From CAZSGN01 sp964606415 (GTDB lineage Bacteria; Bacteroidota; Bacteroidia; Bacteroidales; JBBRXJ01), in assembly GCA_964606415.1 (NCBI GenBank), contig CAZSGN010000141.1:1-7296 (forward strand): a stretch of 7,296 nt of DNA, given 5' to 3'. The first letter of the stretch is position 1. Every line of letters starts with the position of its first letter. The notes under the pieces were generated by a model. That model did no database searches, was not told where the DNA came from, and saw only the letters and a list, made by a program, of their open reading frames with translations. Below, piece by piece: positions 1 to 6,657 of the stretch. A program made the translations under genes and the position numbers.

Positions 1-1
1 C

Positions 2-568
2 AAGCGTTATGGAATCCGTAGTTTAACCATGGACGACATTTCAAGGGAATTGGGAATCTCTAAAAAAACATTGTACGAACATGTCAAAAACAAAGAAGAA
101 TTAGTTGATCTTGCATTTGAAACAGGATTTCTTGAATGTATCAATAATTTTGAGGCTGTTGATAAAAAAGAAAAAAATGCAATGGAAGAACAGTTCGAAG
201 TTCATCAAAACCTGATCAAAATGATGAAAGATTATAATCCGGCTACCGATTACGATTTAAAAAAATACTATCCACACCTTCATAAAAAACATAAAGACAA
301 ACACATTCAATTCATCTATCAATCGGCCTACGAGAACCTGAAAAAAGGCAAAAAAGAAGGCCTTTACCGCAAAGATATCGATGAAGAAGTAATTGCCAAT
401 ATGGTTATTTTAAGATATGATTACATGACAGAATCAAAATACTTCGCCTCCAAAATTTCATCCGGTCCAGCAGTTTTTTTCAAAATATTCGAATATCATC
501 TCAGGGGCATCGCCTCGGAAAAAGGTTTGGCAATGCTCACCCAATATATTAATAAAAATAAATTTTAA
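2..568 (+). CDS. TetR/AcrR-family transcriptional regulator, 5'-truncated by the window
   Basis: This is probably the local repressor of the efflux operon that follows. The frame is open from base 2 and gives 188 residues. The first visible residues, KRYGIRSLTMDDISRELGIS, then KKTLYEHVKNKEELV, are the classic TetR N-terminal helix-turn-helix (about visible residues 3-37). The ATG at position 29 lies inside this domain, so it is not the start. Family comparison suggests about 20 residues and the true start lie left of the window. The rest is a helical ligand-binding and dimerisation region rich in Lys and Glu, with no recognisable ligand signature. The stop is followed after only 3 nt by the start of the outer-membrane channel gene, so regulator and pump genes are probably co-transcribed from a promoter outside the window. 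TetR membership is clear; efflux control is inferred from the neighbours, and activation rather than repression cannot be excluded. Confidence 0.9.
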   Translation, partial: KRYGIRSLTMDDISRELGISKKTLYEHVKNKEELVDLAFETGFLECINNFEAVDKKEKNAMEEQFEVHQNLIKMMKDYNPATDYDLKKYYPHLHKKHKDKHIQFIYQSAYENLKKGKKEGLYRKDIDEEVIANMVILRYDYMTESKYFASKISSGPAVFFKIFEYHLRGIASEKGLAMLTQYINKNKF

Positions 569-571
569 TTC

Positions 572-1957
572 ATGCAAAGGCTTAAACAAATTCTCCTTTT
601 AACAGGCATTTTCATCACCACCTTAAATATACAGGCGCAAAAGGATACCTCCTATGAATTTTCCCTTGATGAAGCTGTGAACTATGCCATGGAAAATAAT
701 CCTGACCTTAAAAATGCAACCCTGGATGTAAAAAAATCAAAGAAAAAAGTCTGGGAAACAACAGCGACCGGCTTGCCGCATATTGATGGCGAGGCAGGCT
801 ACTCTTACATGCTGACAGTGCCAGATCAAATTGAACAATTTTCAATGATCGGCGATATTTTTGGTTACATGTACCAGGACAATCCACAGCTAGCCAACCA
901 ACTTTTCGGCCCCCCTGGTGATGACGGGGAACAATCATCTACTGATGATCTCCGCGAAAGCATAACCATGGATCTGACTATCTCCCAATTAATTTTTAGC
1001 GGGCCATATATCGTTGGATTGCAGGCCTCCCGGGTTTATAAAAGTTTATCAGAACAGCAACTCATCCAGGAAAAGAAAAACATCAAAGAAACCGTGATCA
1101 ATACTTATTACATGGTCCTGATTGCTGAAGAAAACAAACTAATCCTGGATTCGATCTATGACATTACCCAAAAGAACTATGCTGACATGCAGAAGAGGTA
1201 TGAAAACGGATTGGTAGAAGAAACAGCAGCAGATCAATTAAAATTAACCCTTCAGCAAATTGAAAGTTCGGTAAAAACATTGCAACGACAAGCCTATATA
1301 GCTCACCGTATGCTAAACTATCAATTGGGGCTGCCTTTTTCCGATTCGGTCAAACTAACAGAAAGCCTTGATCAGGTCATTAATCAATTAAGACTGGACG
1401 CTTCACTCGAAAATAACTTTAACGTGAACCAAATCACGGAATATGAAATGCTTAAAACACAAGAAGAGTTGAAAAAACTGGACTGGCAGCGAAGAAAAAC
1501 AGAAGCACTCCCTACCATATCAGCCTTTTACCAACATCATGAGGAGTTAAATGACGATGCCTTCTCTTTTACACCCCCGGACTTAATAGGCCTGAACATC
1601 AGCATTCCTATCTTCTCCAGCCTTGAACGATCATCAAAAGTCTCCCAGGCTAAAATTGAACTGGAAAAAGCAAAGAATCAAACTGAGCACAGATCCAGAG
1701 GACTAAAACTTAAATATCGCGAAGCAAAATCAGGATATATGACCGCCCTGGATCAATATCAATTAAAAAAAGACAACCGGAGGCTGGCCGAAAAAATATA
1801 CCAGCAAACAAACAAAAAACACCAGCAAGGAATGGCCTCAAGTCTGGATCTAAGCCAGGCACAAAATCAATACCTGACAGCTCAAAGAGAATACTACCAA
1901 TCTGTATCAGAACTGGTTGACGCAAAACTAAAACTGGATAAATTATTGAATCAATAA
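572..1957 (+). CDS. TolC-family outer-membrane efflux channel protein
   Basis: This is the outer-membrane and periplasmic tunnel component of a tripartite efflux pump, expected to act as a trimer. The 461 residues are normal for the family. An N-terminal signal peptide (basic MQRLK, hydrophobic core, likely cleavage after A22 in IQA-Q) has no lipobox cysteine. Two OEP repeats are visible: roughly residues 30-255, starting LDEAVNYAMENNPDL, and roughly 285-460. Each has long amphipathic helices flanking a beta hairpin (strands near 70-82 and 131-142 in the first repeat; ISAFYQ and LIGLNISIPIF in the second). The first hairpin carries a long acidic, Gly/Pro-rich loop (about residues 83-130) predicted to face outside. 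The start lies 3 nt after the regulator stop, with no Shine-Dalgarno sequence, which fits translational coupling or Bacteroidetes-style initiation. The adaptor gene follows after 11 nt. The family call is firm; the substrate is unknown. Confidence 0.93.
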   Translation: MQRLKQILLLTGIFITTLNIQAQKDTSYEFSLDEAVNYAMENNPDLKNATLDVKKSKKKVWETTATGLPHIDGEAGYSYMLTVPDQIEQFSMIGDIFGYMYQDNPQLANQLFGPPGDDGEQSSTDDLRESITMDLTISQLIFSGPYIVGLQASRVYKSLSEQQLIQEKKNIKETVINTYYMVLIAEENKLILDSIYDITQKNYADMQKRYENGLVEETAADQLKLTLQQIESSVKTLQRQAYIAHRMLNYQLGLPFSDSVKLTESLDQVINQLRLDASLENNFNVNQITEYEMLKTQEELKKLDWQRRKTEALPTISAFYQHHEELNDDAFSFTPPDLIGLNISIPIFSSLERSSKVSQAKIELEKAKNQTEHRSRGLKLKYREAKSGYMTALDQYQLKKDNRRLAEKIYQQTNKKHQQGMASSLDLSQAQNQYLTAQREYYQSVSELVDAKLKLDKLLNQ

Positions 1958-1968
1958 CAAACAAAAAA

Positions 1969-3129
1969 ATGAAGAAATTAGCCGGCGTATTTATGATCCT
2001 GTTCATCGTAGCATGTGGCGGGAATAATGAAGAAAAGGTCAAGAAACAAATTATCAGCAAAAAAGAACAAATTGCATCCCTGAATCAGGAAATAAAAAAC
2101 CTGAATAAAGAACTAACTGATACATCCGGAAAACCCAGGGATGTTATCCCGGTTGTGGTCAAAAAAATGGAACCCGAAACATTTAATCATTTTGTGTCAA
2201 TAAGCGGATCAGCTGAATCCGTTAACCAGGCCTACATAAGCCCGGAGACAGGTGGGCAGATACAGGAAATACAAGTTGAAGAGGGTGATAAAGTGCAAAA
2301 AGGAGATTTACTGGTGCGCCTGAATACAGATGTTACCCAAAGTAATATTGATGAAGTACAAAGCAACCTCGATCTTGCCAAAAAAATATACAAAAAACAA
2401 GACACCCTCTGGAAACAAAACATTGGCTCAGAAGTAGAATATCTACAAGCAAAAAACAATTACTATTCATTAAAGGCAAAACTAAACTCATTACGTGCCC
2501 AACTGGATATGTCTCTGATCCGCGCACCTTTCTCTGGTATTGTGGACCAGATTTACATAAAAGATGGTGAAATGGCTTCTCCAGGAATGCGGCTGATTCA
2601 GCTTGTCAATCTCTCCCGCATGAAAGTAGTTGGTGAGATCTCGGAACGGTATCTTCCGAATATCGAGAAAGGCCAGTTATTAACAGTCCGGTTCCCTTCC
2701 TATACAAACATTACAATTGATGCCCCGATTCACCGGACAAGCAATGTTATTAATCCAGCCAATCGTACCTTCACTATTGAGGTGCGTTTTAATAACCTGG
2801 ACAATAAAATCAAACCAAACATGATGGCCGTGATGGAAATTAATGATTTCAGCATGGACTCAGCCATGATCGTTCCTTCAAACATCATCAAGAAGGATAT
2901 TGTTAAAAGCAAAAAAGGAGATTTCAAGAAGTTCCTTTTTGTTGTCCGCCATGAACAAGGGAACAAAACAGCAAAAAAAGTATATATTGAAACCGGACGA
3001 TCTTATGATAACCAAACAATTGTTACTGAAGGATTAAAAAATGGCGACCAGGTAATCATCGAAGGATACAATACCGTTTCTACAGGTACGATTGTGCAGG
3101 TTAAAAACACAAAAAGCAAGCAGTCATGA
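1969..3129 (+). CDS. RND efflux periplasmic adaptor (membrane fusion protein), lipoprotein
   Basis: The adaptor links the inner-membrane pump to the outer-membrane channel. The 386 residues begin with a lipoprotein signal whose lipobox IVAC places the lipidated cysteine at C16. Residues about 22-52 form a predicted extra coiled coil (I28, I35, I42, L49 in register, with L38 and L45). Next come a first beta-barrel strand and a first lipoyl half (about 88-120, with EEGDKVQKGDLLVRL), an alpha hairpin (about 122-181), a second lipoyl half (RAPFSG at 185-190), a beta-barrel domain (about 215-295) and a membrane-proximal domain to the end. The hairpin tip has K143, L147 and S154, the spacing of the R-L-S channel-docking motif of AcrA, with Lys for Arg. 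The start is preceded by an A-rich run instead of a Shine-Dalgarno sequence. The stop overlaps the pump start in ATGA. Family assignment is firm; the substrate is not indicated. Confidence 0.94.
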   Translation: MKKLAGVFMILFIVACGGNNEEKVKKQIISKKEQIASLNQEIKNLNKELTDTSGKPRDVIPVVVKKMEPETFNHFVSISGSAESVNQAYISPETGGQIQEIQVEEGDKVQKGDLLVRLNTDVTQSNIDEVQSNLDLAKKIYKKQDTLWKQNIGSEVEYLQAKNNYYSLKAKLNSLRAQLDMSLIRAPFSGIVDQIYIKDGEMASPGMRLIQLVNLSRMKVVGEISERYLPNIEKGQLLTVRFPSYTNITIDAPIHRTSNVINPANRTFTIEVRFNNLDNKIKPNMMAVMEINDFSMDSAMIVPSNIIKKDIVKSKKGDFKKFLFVVRHEQGNKTAKKVYIETGRSYDNQTIVTEGLKNGDQVIIEGYNTVSTGTIVQVKNTKSKQS

Positions 3130-6100
3130 ACATAGAGAAGGACGAAAAGAGATTAAATGAAAAAGTGCAGCGGGAATTTAAACTGACAACACTTGCCCTT
3201 AATAACAAAACATCTGTTTTCCTGCTAACACTGGTTGTCATTTTATTTGGCTTTTACAGTTACAGGAATATGCCCAAAGAGTTGTTCCCGGACATCGCCT
3301 TCCCATGGATCATGGTGCAAACGGTTTATCCCGGCAATTCCCCTGCTGATATAGAAAATCTGGTCACAAGGCCAATTGAAAAAGAGATTGAAAACATCCA
3401 GGGCATCGACAACATTTCATCAACATCCAGTCAGGATATTTCATTCGTAATGGTTGAATTTAACCCTGACGAAAACATCGACAAGGCGCTGGACGAAGTC
3501 AAAGATGCGGTAGATAAAGCCAAATCTGAGCTGCCGGATGACCTGCCCAACGATCCGGAAGTCGATGACATTGATATGTCAGAGTTCCCAATTCTCAACA
3601 TCAATCTTTACGGTGACTACAGTACCGACGAGTTAAAAAAATATGCAGAACTGCTTGAAGACCGGATTGAAACCGTCTCTGAAATATCCAAAGTTGAAAT
3701 TACCGGTATCAACGAAAGAGAAATACAAATCAATACCGACCTGCATAACCTCCAGGCATTTCAAATGAATTTTGATGATATTGAAAATGCTGTGGCTTAT
3801 GAAAATATGTCCATGTCGGCAGGAGAAATCATCACCGGAAGATCCAGGAAAACTGTTCGGGTTCTGGGCGAATTTGATAAAGTAAAGAACCTGGAAGACA
3901 TTATTGTCAAAAGAGAAAAAGGAAATATCATATATTTACGTGACGTTGCCGAAGTTGTGGATGGATACGAAGATCCGTCAAGTTTCACCCGCCTAAACGG
4001 TAAACCCGTAGTATCTCTGCAAATTGTCAAAAAAGGTGGTGAAAATCTACTGTCTGCCACCAGAAAAATTAAGGATATTCTGAATGATGTCCGTGAAGAC
4101 CATCTCTTCCCCGAAGACCTTAAATATACGATTACCAATGACCAATCTGAAATGGTCGAGATGCAACTGAGCAATCTGGAGAACAGCATGGTCATGAGTA
4201 TCATTTTTGTAGTAATCGTTCTGTTCATGTTTCTTGGAACGCGCAATGCCCTGTTTGTCGGGTTAGCAATTCCCCTCTCCATGTTTCTCTCATTTATCAT
4301 TCTTGAATTGATCGACTTCAGAGTGAATATGATTGTCCTTTTTAGCCTGATCTTAGCTCTGGGCATGCTGGTGGATAACGCGATTGTAGTAGTGGAAAAT
4401 ATTTACCGTTTTGTGGACCAGGGATATAAAAAATGGGATGCTGCTAAACAGGCGGTTGGTGAAATTGCTGTACCCATAATCATTTCAACTGCAACAACTT
4501 TGGCAGCTTTTTTTCCCCTGATTTTCTGGCAGGATATTACAGGTGAATTCATGAAATTCCTCCCCATCACNNNNNNNNNNNNNNNNNNNNNNNNNNNNNN
4601 NNNNNNNNNNNNNNNNNNNNNNNNNNNNNNNNNNNNNNNNNNNNNNNNNNNNNNNNNNNNNNNNNNNNNNATTTTCACCCTCGTCCTAATGGCAGTCAGA
4701 AAACCTAATGTTTTATTTTTTCCTGAAAATGAACCCGATTACATCAATATTCTGGCAGAATTACCCGTAGGGAGTAATATATATCATACCGAAAACTTTT
4801 CAAAGCAACTTGAAGCAGATGTTGATTCCATTATTGCTCCTTACAAGCATATTATTGAATCAAAACTGGTCAACATTGGTGACGGTGCCGTACTGGAGAA
4901 CGAAATGGATTTTGCATCAAACCGCGATAACAAATGTTTAATCACACTCTCTTTTGTTGATTATGAAGACCGCGAAGATTTAAATACCAGTAATATTCTT
5001 AAAAAAATAAACAAATCATTATCCAATCAATACCCAGGGGTACTGCTTCGTTTTCAAAAAAACGACATGGGGCCACCAACAGGCAGGCCAATCAATATTG
5101 AAGTGGCCGGACAGGATTACGAGAAATTAATCACCCTGACCGATACCCTCATGCAAATTATTGAAAAATCGGATATTGAAGGTATAGAAGCCCTGAAAAT
5201 GGACCTGGATATCGGAATGCCAGAAATATTGGTTCGTATTGACCGCGATAAAGCAAGACGGTTTGAAATGTCCACGGCGCAAATTGCTTCAAGCATCCGT
5301 ACTTCCATTTATGGGAAAGAAATTTCTAATTTTAAAGAAGGTGAAGAAGAATACCCGATTCAACTTCGCTCCCACCATGATTTCAGAAATAATATTACTG
5401 ATCTGATGAACCAAAAGATTACCTTTATGAACCAACAGGGGCAAACCATGGAAGTTCCGGTTTCAGCAGTAGCAGAAATCAAAGAAAGCTCAACTTATGG
5501 TGCCGTCAAACGTAAAGACCTCAACAGGGTTATTACTGTATACTCTAATGTGCTGGAAGGCTACAATGCAAATAACATCAACAACCAACTAAGAGCACTC
5601 CTGGATAACTTTAATATGCCCGAGGGCTATACTTACCAGTTCACTGGTGAACAGGAAGATCAGCAAGATTCGATGAAATTCCTGAGCAATGCAATGCTTA
5701 TTGCTCTTTCTCTGATCTTACTAATACTGGTCACCCAGTTTAATTCAATTGTTAAACCCTTCATCATACTGGGTAGTGTCATATTCAGCACCATAGGTGT
5801 GTTTGGAGGAATCGCCACTTTTAAAATGGATTTCATTGTGGTGATGACCGGTATCGGAATTGTGGCATTAGCGGGCGTGGTTGTAAACAATGCCATTGTA
5901 TTGCTTGACTATATAGAACTGCTGAAGCAACGACAACGAAAACATTTAGATCTAAAAGAAAACGATTTTTTACCCGTCGGTGTTGCCACTGACTGCATCC
6001 TTAAAGGCGGCAAAACCAGATTACGACCGGTACTGCTAACTGCCATCACGACAATCCTGGGTTTAATACCTCTTGCAATAGGCCTTAATATTGACTTTAT

Positions 6101-6326
6101 CGGTTTATTGACAGAATTTAAACCAAATATTTATATGGGAGGAAACATGTCCATGATCTGGTCCCCCATATCATGGACCATCATTTTCGGCCTGACATTC
6201 TCAACATTCCTGACCCTCATCATTGTCCCGGTAATGTACAGAATCGTGATCATCATTCAAAAAAAAGGAATACACTTAACTGAAAAGATAAACCAGCAAC
6301 TCAGCACGAATGGCAATAAGGAATAA
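3126..6326 (+). CDS. RND-family efflux transporter permease (AcrB/HAE-1-like), interrupted by assembly gap
   Basis: This is the proton-driven inner-membrane pump of the tripartite system. TM1 (about residues 30-47) follows a charged N-terminus. The first porter region includes FPDIAFPWIMVQTVYPG, and TM2-TM5 span about 355-470. A 100-N gap follows at residue 482, then the end of TM7, the second porter region (about 530-850) and TM8-TM12 (about 853-1040). TM4 reads VDNAIVVVEN and TM10 reads VVNNAIVLLDY, so relative to AcrB the relay Asp407 is kept (D417), Asp408 is Asn (N418) and Lys940 is Asn (N921, numbering through the Ns). The AcrB R971 and T978 equivalents are kept (R965, T972). Frame continuity across the gap depends on the 100-N placeholder; TM6 and most of TM7 are missing, so the true protein is probably well over 1,066 residues. 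It overlaps the adaptor gene by 4 nt. Drug-type (HAE) fits better than heavy-metal type, but the substrate is unknown. Confidence 0.94.
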   Translation: MNIEKDEKRLNEKVQREFKLTTLALNNKTSVFLLTLVVILFGFYSYRNMPKELFPDIAFPWIMVQTVYPGNSPADIENLVTRPIEKEIENIQGIDNISSTSSQDISFVMVEFNPDENIDKALDEVKDAVDKAKSELPDDLPNDPEVDDIDMSEFPILNINLYGDYSTDELKKYAELLEDRIETVSEISKVEITGINEREIQINTDLHNLQAFQMNFDDIENAVAYENMSMSAGEIITGRSRKTVRVLGEFDKVKNLEDIIVKREKGNIIYLRDVAEVVDGYEDPSSFTRLNGKPVVSLQIVKKGGENLLSATRKIKDILNDVREDHLFPEDLKYTITNDQSEMVEMQLSNLENSMVMSIIFVVIVLFMFLGTRNALFVGLAIPLSMFLSFIILELIDFRVNMIVLFSLILALGMLVDNAIVVVENIYRFVDQGYKKWDAAKQAVGEIAVPIIISTATTLAAFFPLIFWQDITGEFMKFLPIXXXXXXXXXXXXXXXXXXXXXXXXXXXXXXXXXXIFTLVLMAVRKPNVLFFPENEPDYINILAELPVGSNIYHTENFSKQLEADVDSIIAPYKHIIESKLVNIGDGAVLENEMDFASNRDNKCLITLSFVDYEDREDLNTSNILKKINKSLSNQYPGVLLRFQKNDMGPPTGRPINIEVAGQDYEKLITLTDTLMQIIEKSDIEGIEALKMDLDIGMPEILVRIDRDKARRFEMSTAQIASSIRTSIYGKEISNFKEGEEEYPIQLRSHHDFRNNITDLMNQKITFMNQQGQTMEVPVSAVAEIKESSTYGAVKRKDLNRVITVYSNVLEGYNANNINNQLRALLDNFNMPEGYTYQFTGEQEDQQDSMKFLSNAMLIALSLILLILVTQFNSIVKPFIILGSVIFSTIGVFGGIATFKMDFIVVMTGIGIVALAGVVVNNAIVLLDYIELLKQRQRKHLDLKENDFLPVGVATDCILKGGKTRLRPVLLTAITTILGLIPLAIGLNIDFIGLLTEFKPNIYMGGNMSMIWSPISWTIIFGLTFSTFLTLIIVPVMYRIVIIIQKKGIHLTEKINQQLSTNGNKE
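4571..4670. other. Assembly gap (100 N) inside the RND pump gene
   Basis: Exactly 100 undetermined bases, the conventional length for a scaffold gap of unknown size. The codon at the left edge is ACN, so Thr482 is certain (FLPIT). The right edge resumes at the end of TM7. In AcrB the matching points are separated by roughly 70 residues, and as I recall related Bacteroidetes pumps have more, against only about 34 here. The real missing stretch is therefore probably 200 bases or longer, and the apparent frame match across the gap has no evidential weight. Confidence 0.97.
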
Positions 6327-6358
6327 AAGATCTTTCTTGTTGAAAAATTAGAAGGGTT

Positions 6359-6403
6359 CCTCCACCTGTTGTCGTAATCAAGATTAATGGGTGGAGGTTT
6401 TTT
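6359..6403 (+). terminator. Intrinsic (Rho-independent) terminator of the efflux operon
   Basis: The perfect 8-bp GC-rich stem CCTCCACC (6359-6366) pairs with GGTGGAGG (6390-6397) and is followed directly by six Ts (6398-6403). The stem can extend inward by about five more pairs, three of them G-U. It begins 32 nt after the pump stop codon, as expected for the end of the operon. The upstream flank has no A-run, so it should act on + strand transcription only. Confidence 0.88.
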
Positions 6404-6494
6404 ATGGCATTAATGCGTATTTAGTGCAGTACTTGTAATAATTAGAACACAGGAATCAGACTACAATATCCTTTTTTTATTCTTTTAATTTTCA

Positions 6495-6507
6495 GTTAAT
6501 TATTAAC
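6495..6507. repeat. Perfect 6-bp inverted repeat with 1-base centre, possible operator
   Basis: GTTAAT, a single T, then ATTAAC. The arms are exact reverse complements. It is too AT-rich and tightly spaced to be a hairpin of note, but it has the form of a dimeric regulator site and shares the GTTAA/TTAAC core with the palindrome at 6630-6641. In such an AT-rich stretch chance is a real alternative. Confidence 0.3.
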
Positions 6508-6624
6508 CCAATCTAAAAAAATGAATTAAATCACCAAACGCTGAAAATCATATAACCACGATTTTTGACCAGACTCATTTTTCAAAAAAACAGGATAATC
6601 TATCTCTCCAATCAAAAAAATAAT

Positions 6625-6632
6625 TATTTTTG
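6625..6632 (+). promoter_or_regulatory. Candidate Bacteroidetes -7 promoter box for the GntR-family gene
   Basis: TATTTTTG matches the Bacteroidetes TAnnTTTG -7 consensus exactly and ends 25 nt before the GntR-family start codon, which would give a leader of about 15-20 nt. No TTG-type -33 element is visible at the usual 19-21 nt upstream (the region reads ATCTATCTC), so this is a half-supported promoter. Confidence 0.35.
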
Positions 6633-6641
6633 GTTAACCAA
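6630..6641. promoter_or_regulatory. Perfect 12-bp palindrome, candidate operator for the GntR-family regulator
   Basis: TTGGTTAACCAA is its own reverse complement and overlaps the end of the candidate -7 box, 16 nt before the start codon. An additional ACCAA half-site lies at 6644-6648. GntR-family dimers of the FadR type bind short palindromes with GT...AC cores such as TGGT...ACCA, which this resembles. Autorepression by the adjacent gene product is the natural inference, though the one or more bases usually found between half-sites differ here. Confidence 0.5.
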
Positions 6642-6657
6642 TGACCAAATTGTATTC

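Larger units (their letters stand above)
6327..6657. other. Intergenic region between the efflux operon and the GntR-family gene
   Basis: A 331-base AT-rich region with no credible gene on either strand; the only small frames are a few codons long. It holds the operon terminator at its left end, a 13-base inverted repeat near the middle (6495-6507), and a promoter-like box with an overlapping 12-base palindrome just before the GntR-family start. I see no tRNA, riboswitch or mobile-element remnant in it. Confidence 0.75.

Noticed and set aside
29..31. ATG as the start of the TetR-family gene
   Set aside because: The same frame continues upstream to the window edge and encodes the conserved residues before the helix-turn-helix (KRYGIRSLT), so this Met is internal.
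1710..2060. 116-codon minus-strand frame across the channel-adaptor junction
   Set aside because: It is antisense to two well-supported genes, including the channel C-terminus and the adaptor signal peptide. Its hydrophobic look comes from reverse-reading Lys/Gln-rich codons.
3797..4366. 189-codon open frame on the minus strand inside the pump gene
   Set aside because: It lies wholly opposite strongly conserved RND coding sequence and its translation is low-complexity Arg/Ser/Ile-rich with no domain. It is a shadow of the pump gene.
3126..6326. Heavy-metal (CzcA/CusA-type) identity for the RND pump
   Set aside because: TM4 and TM10 (VDNAIVVVEN, VVNNAIVLL) resemble drug-type pumps, and no metal-binding His or Met clusters are evident in the adaptor or channel. 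The unsequenced gap leaves slight doubt.
6407..6416. Perfect 10-bp palindrome GCATTAATGC just after the terminator
   Set aside because: It is short, has no flanking promoter or gene start, and lies downstream of the terminator T-run. Chance occurrence is likely.
6433..6469. Possible promoter pair TTGTAA and TACAAT upstream of the GntR-family gene
   Set aside because: The spacing of 23 nt is too long for a standard promoter, and it lies nearly 190 nt from the start codon with no TAnnTTTG match.
6641..6643. Alternative upstream ATG for the GntR-family gene
   Set aside because: It is 17 bases before the chosen start, so out of frame, and its own frame stops after eight codons.
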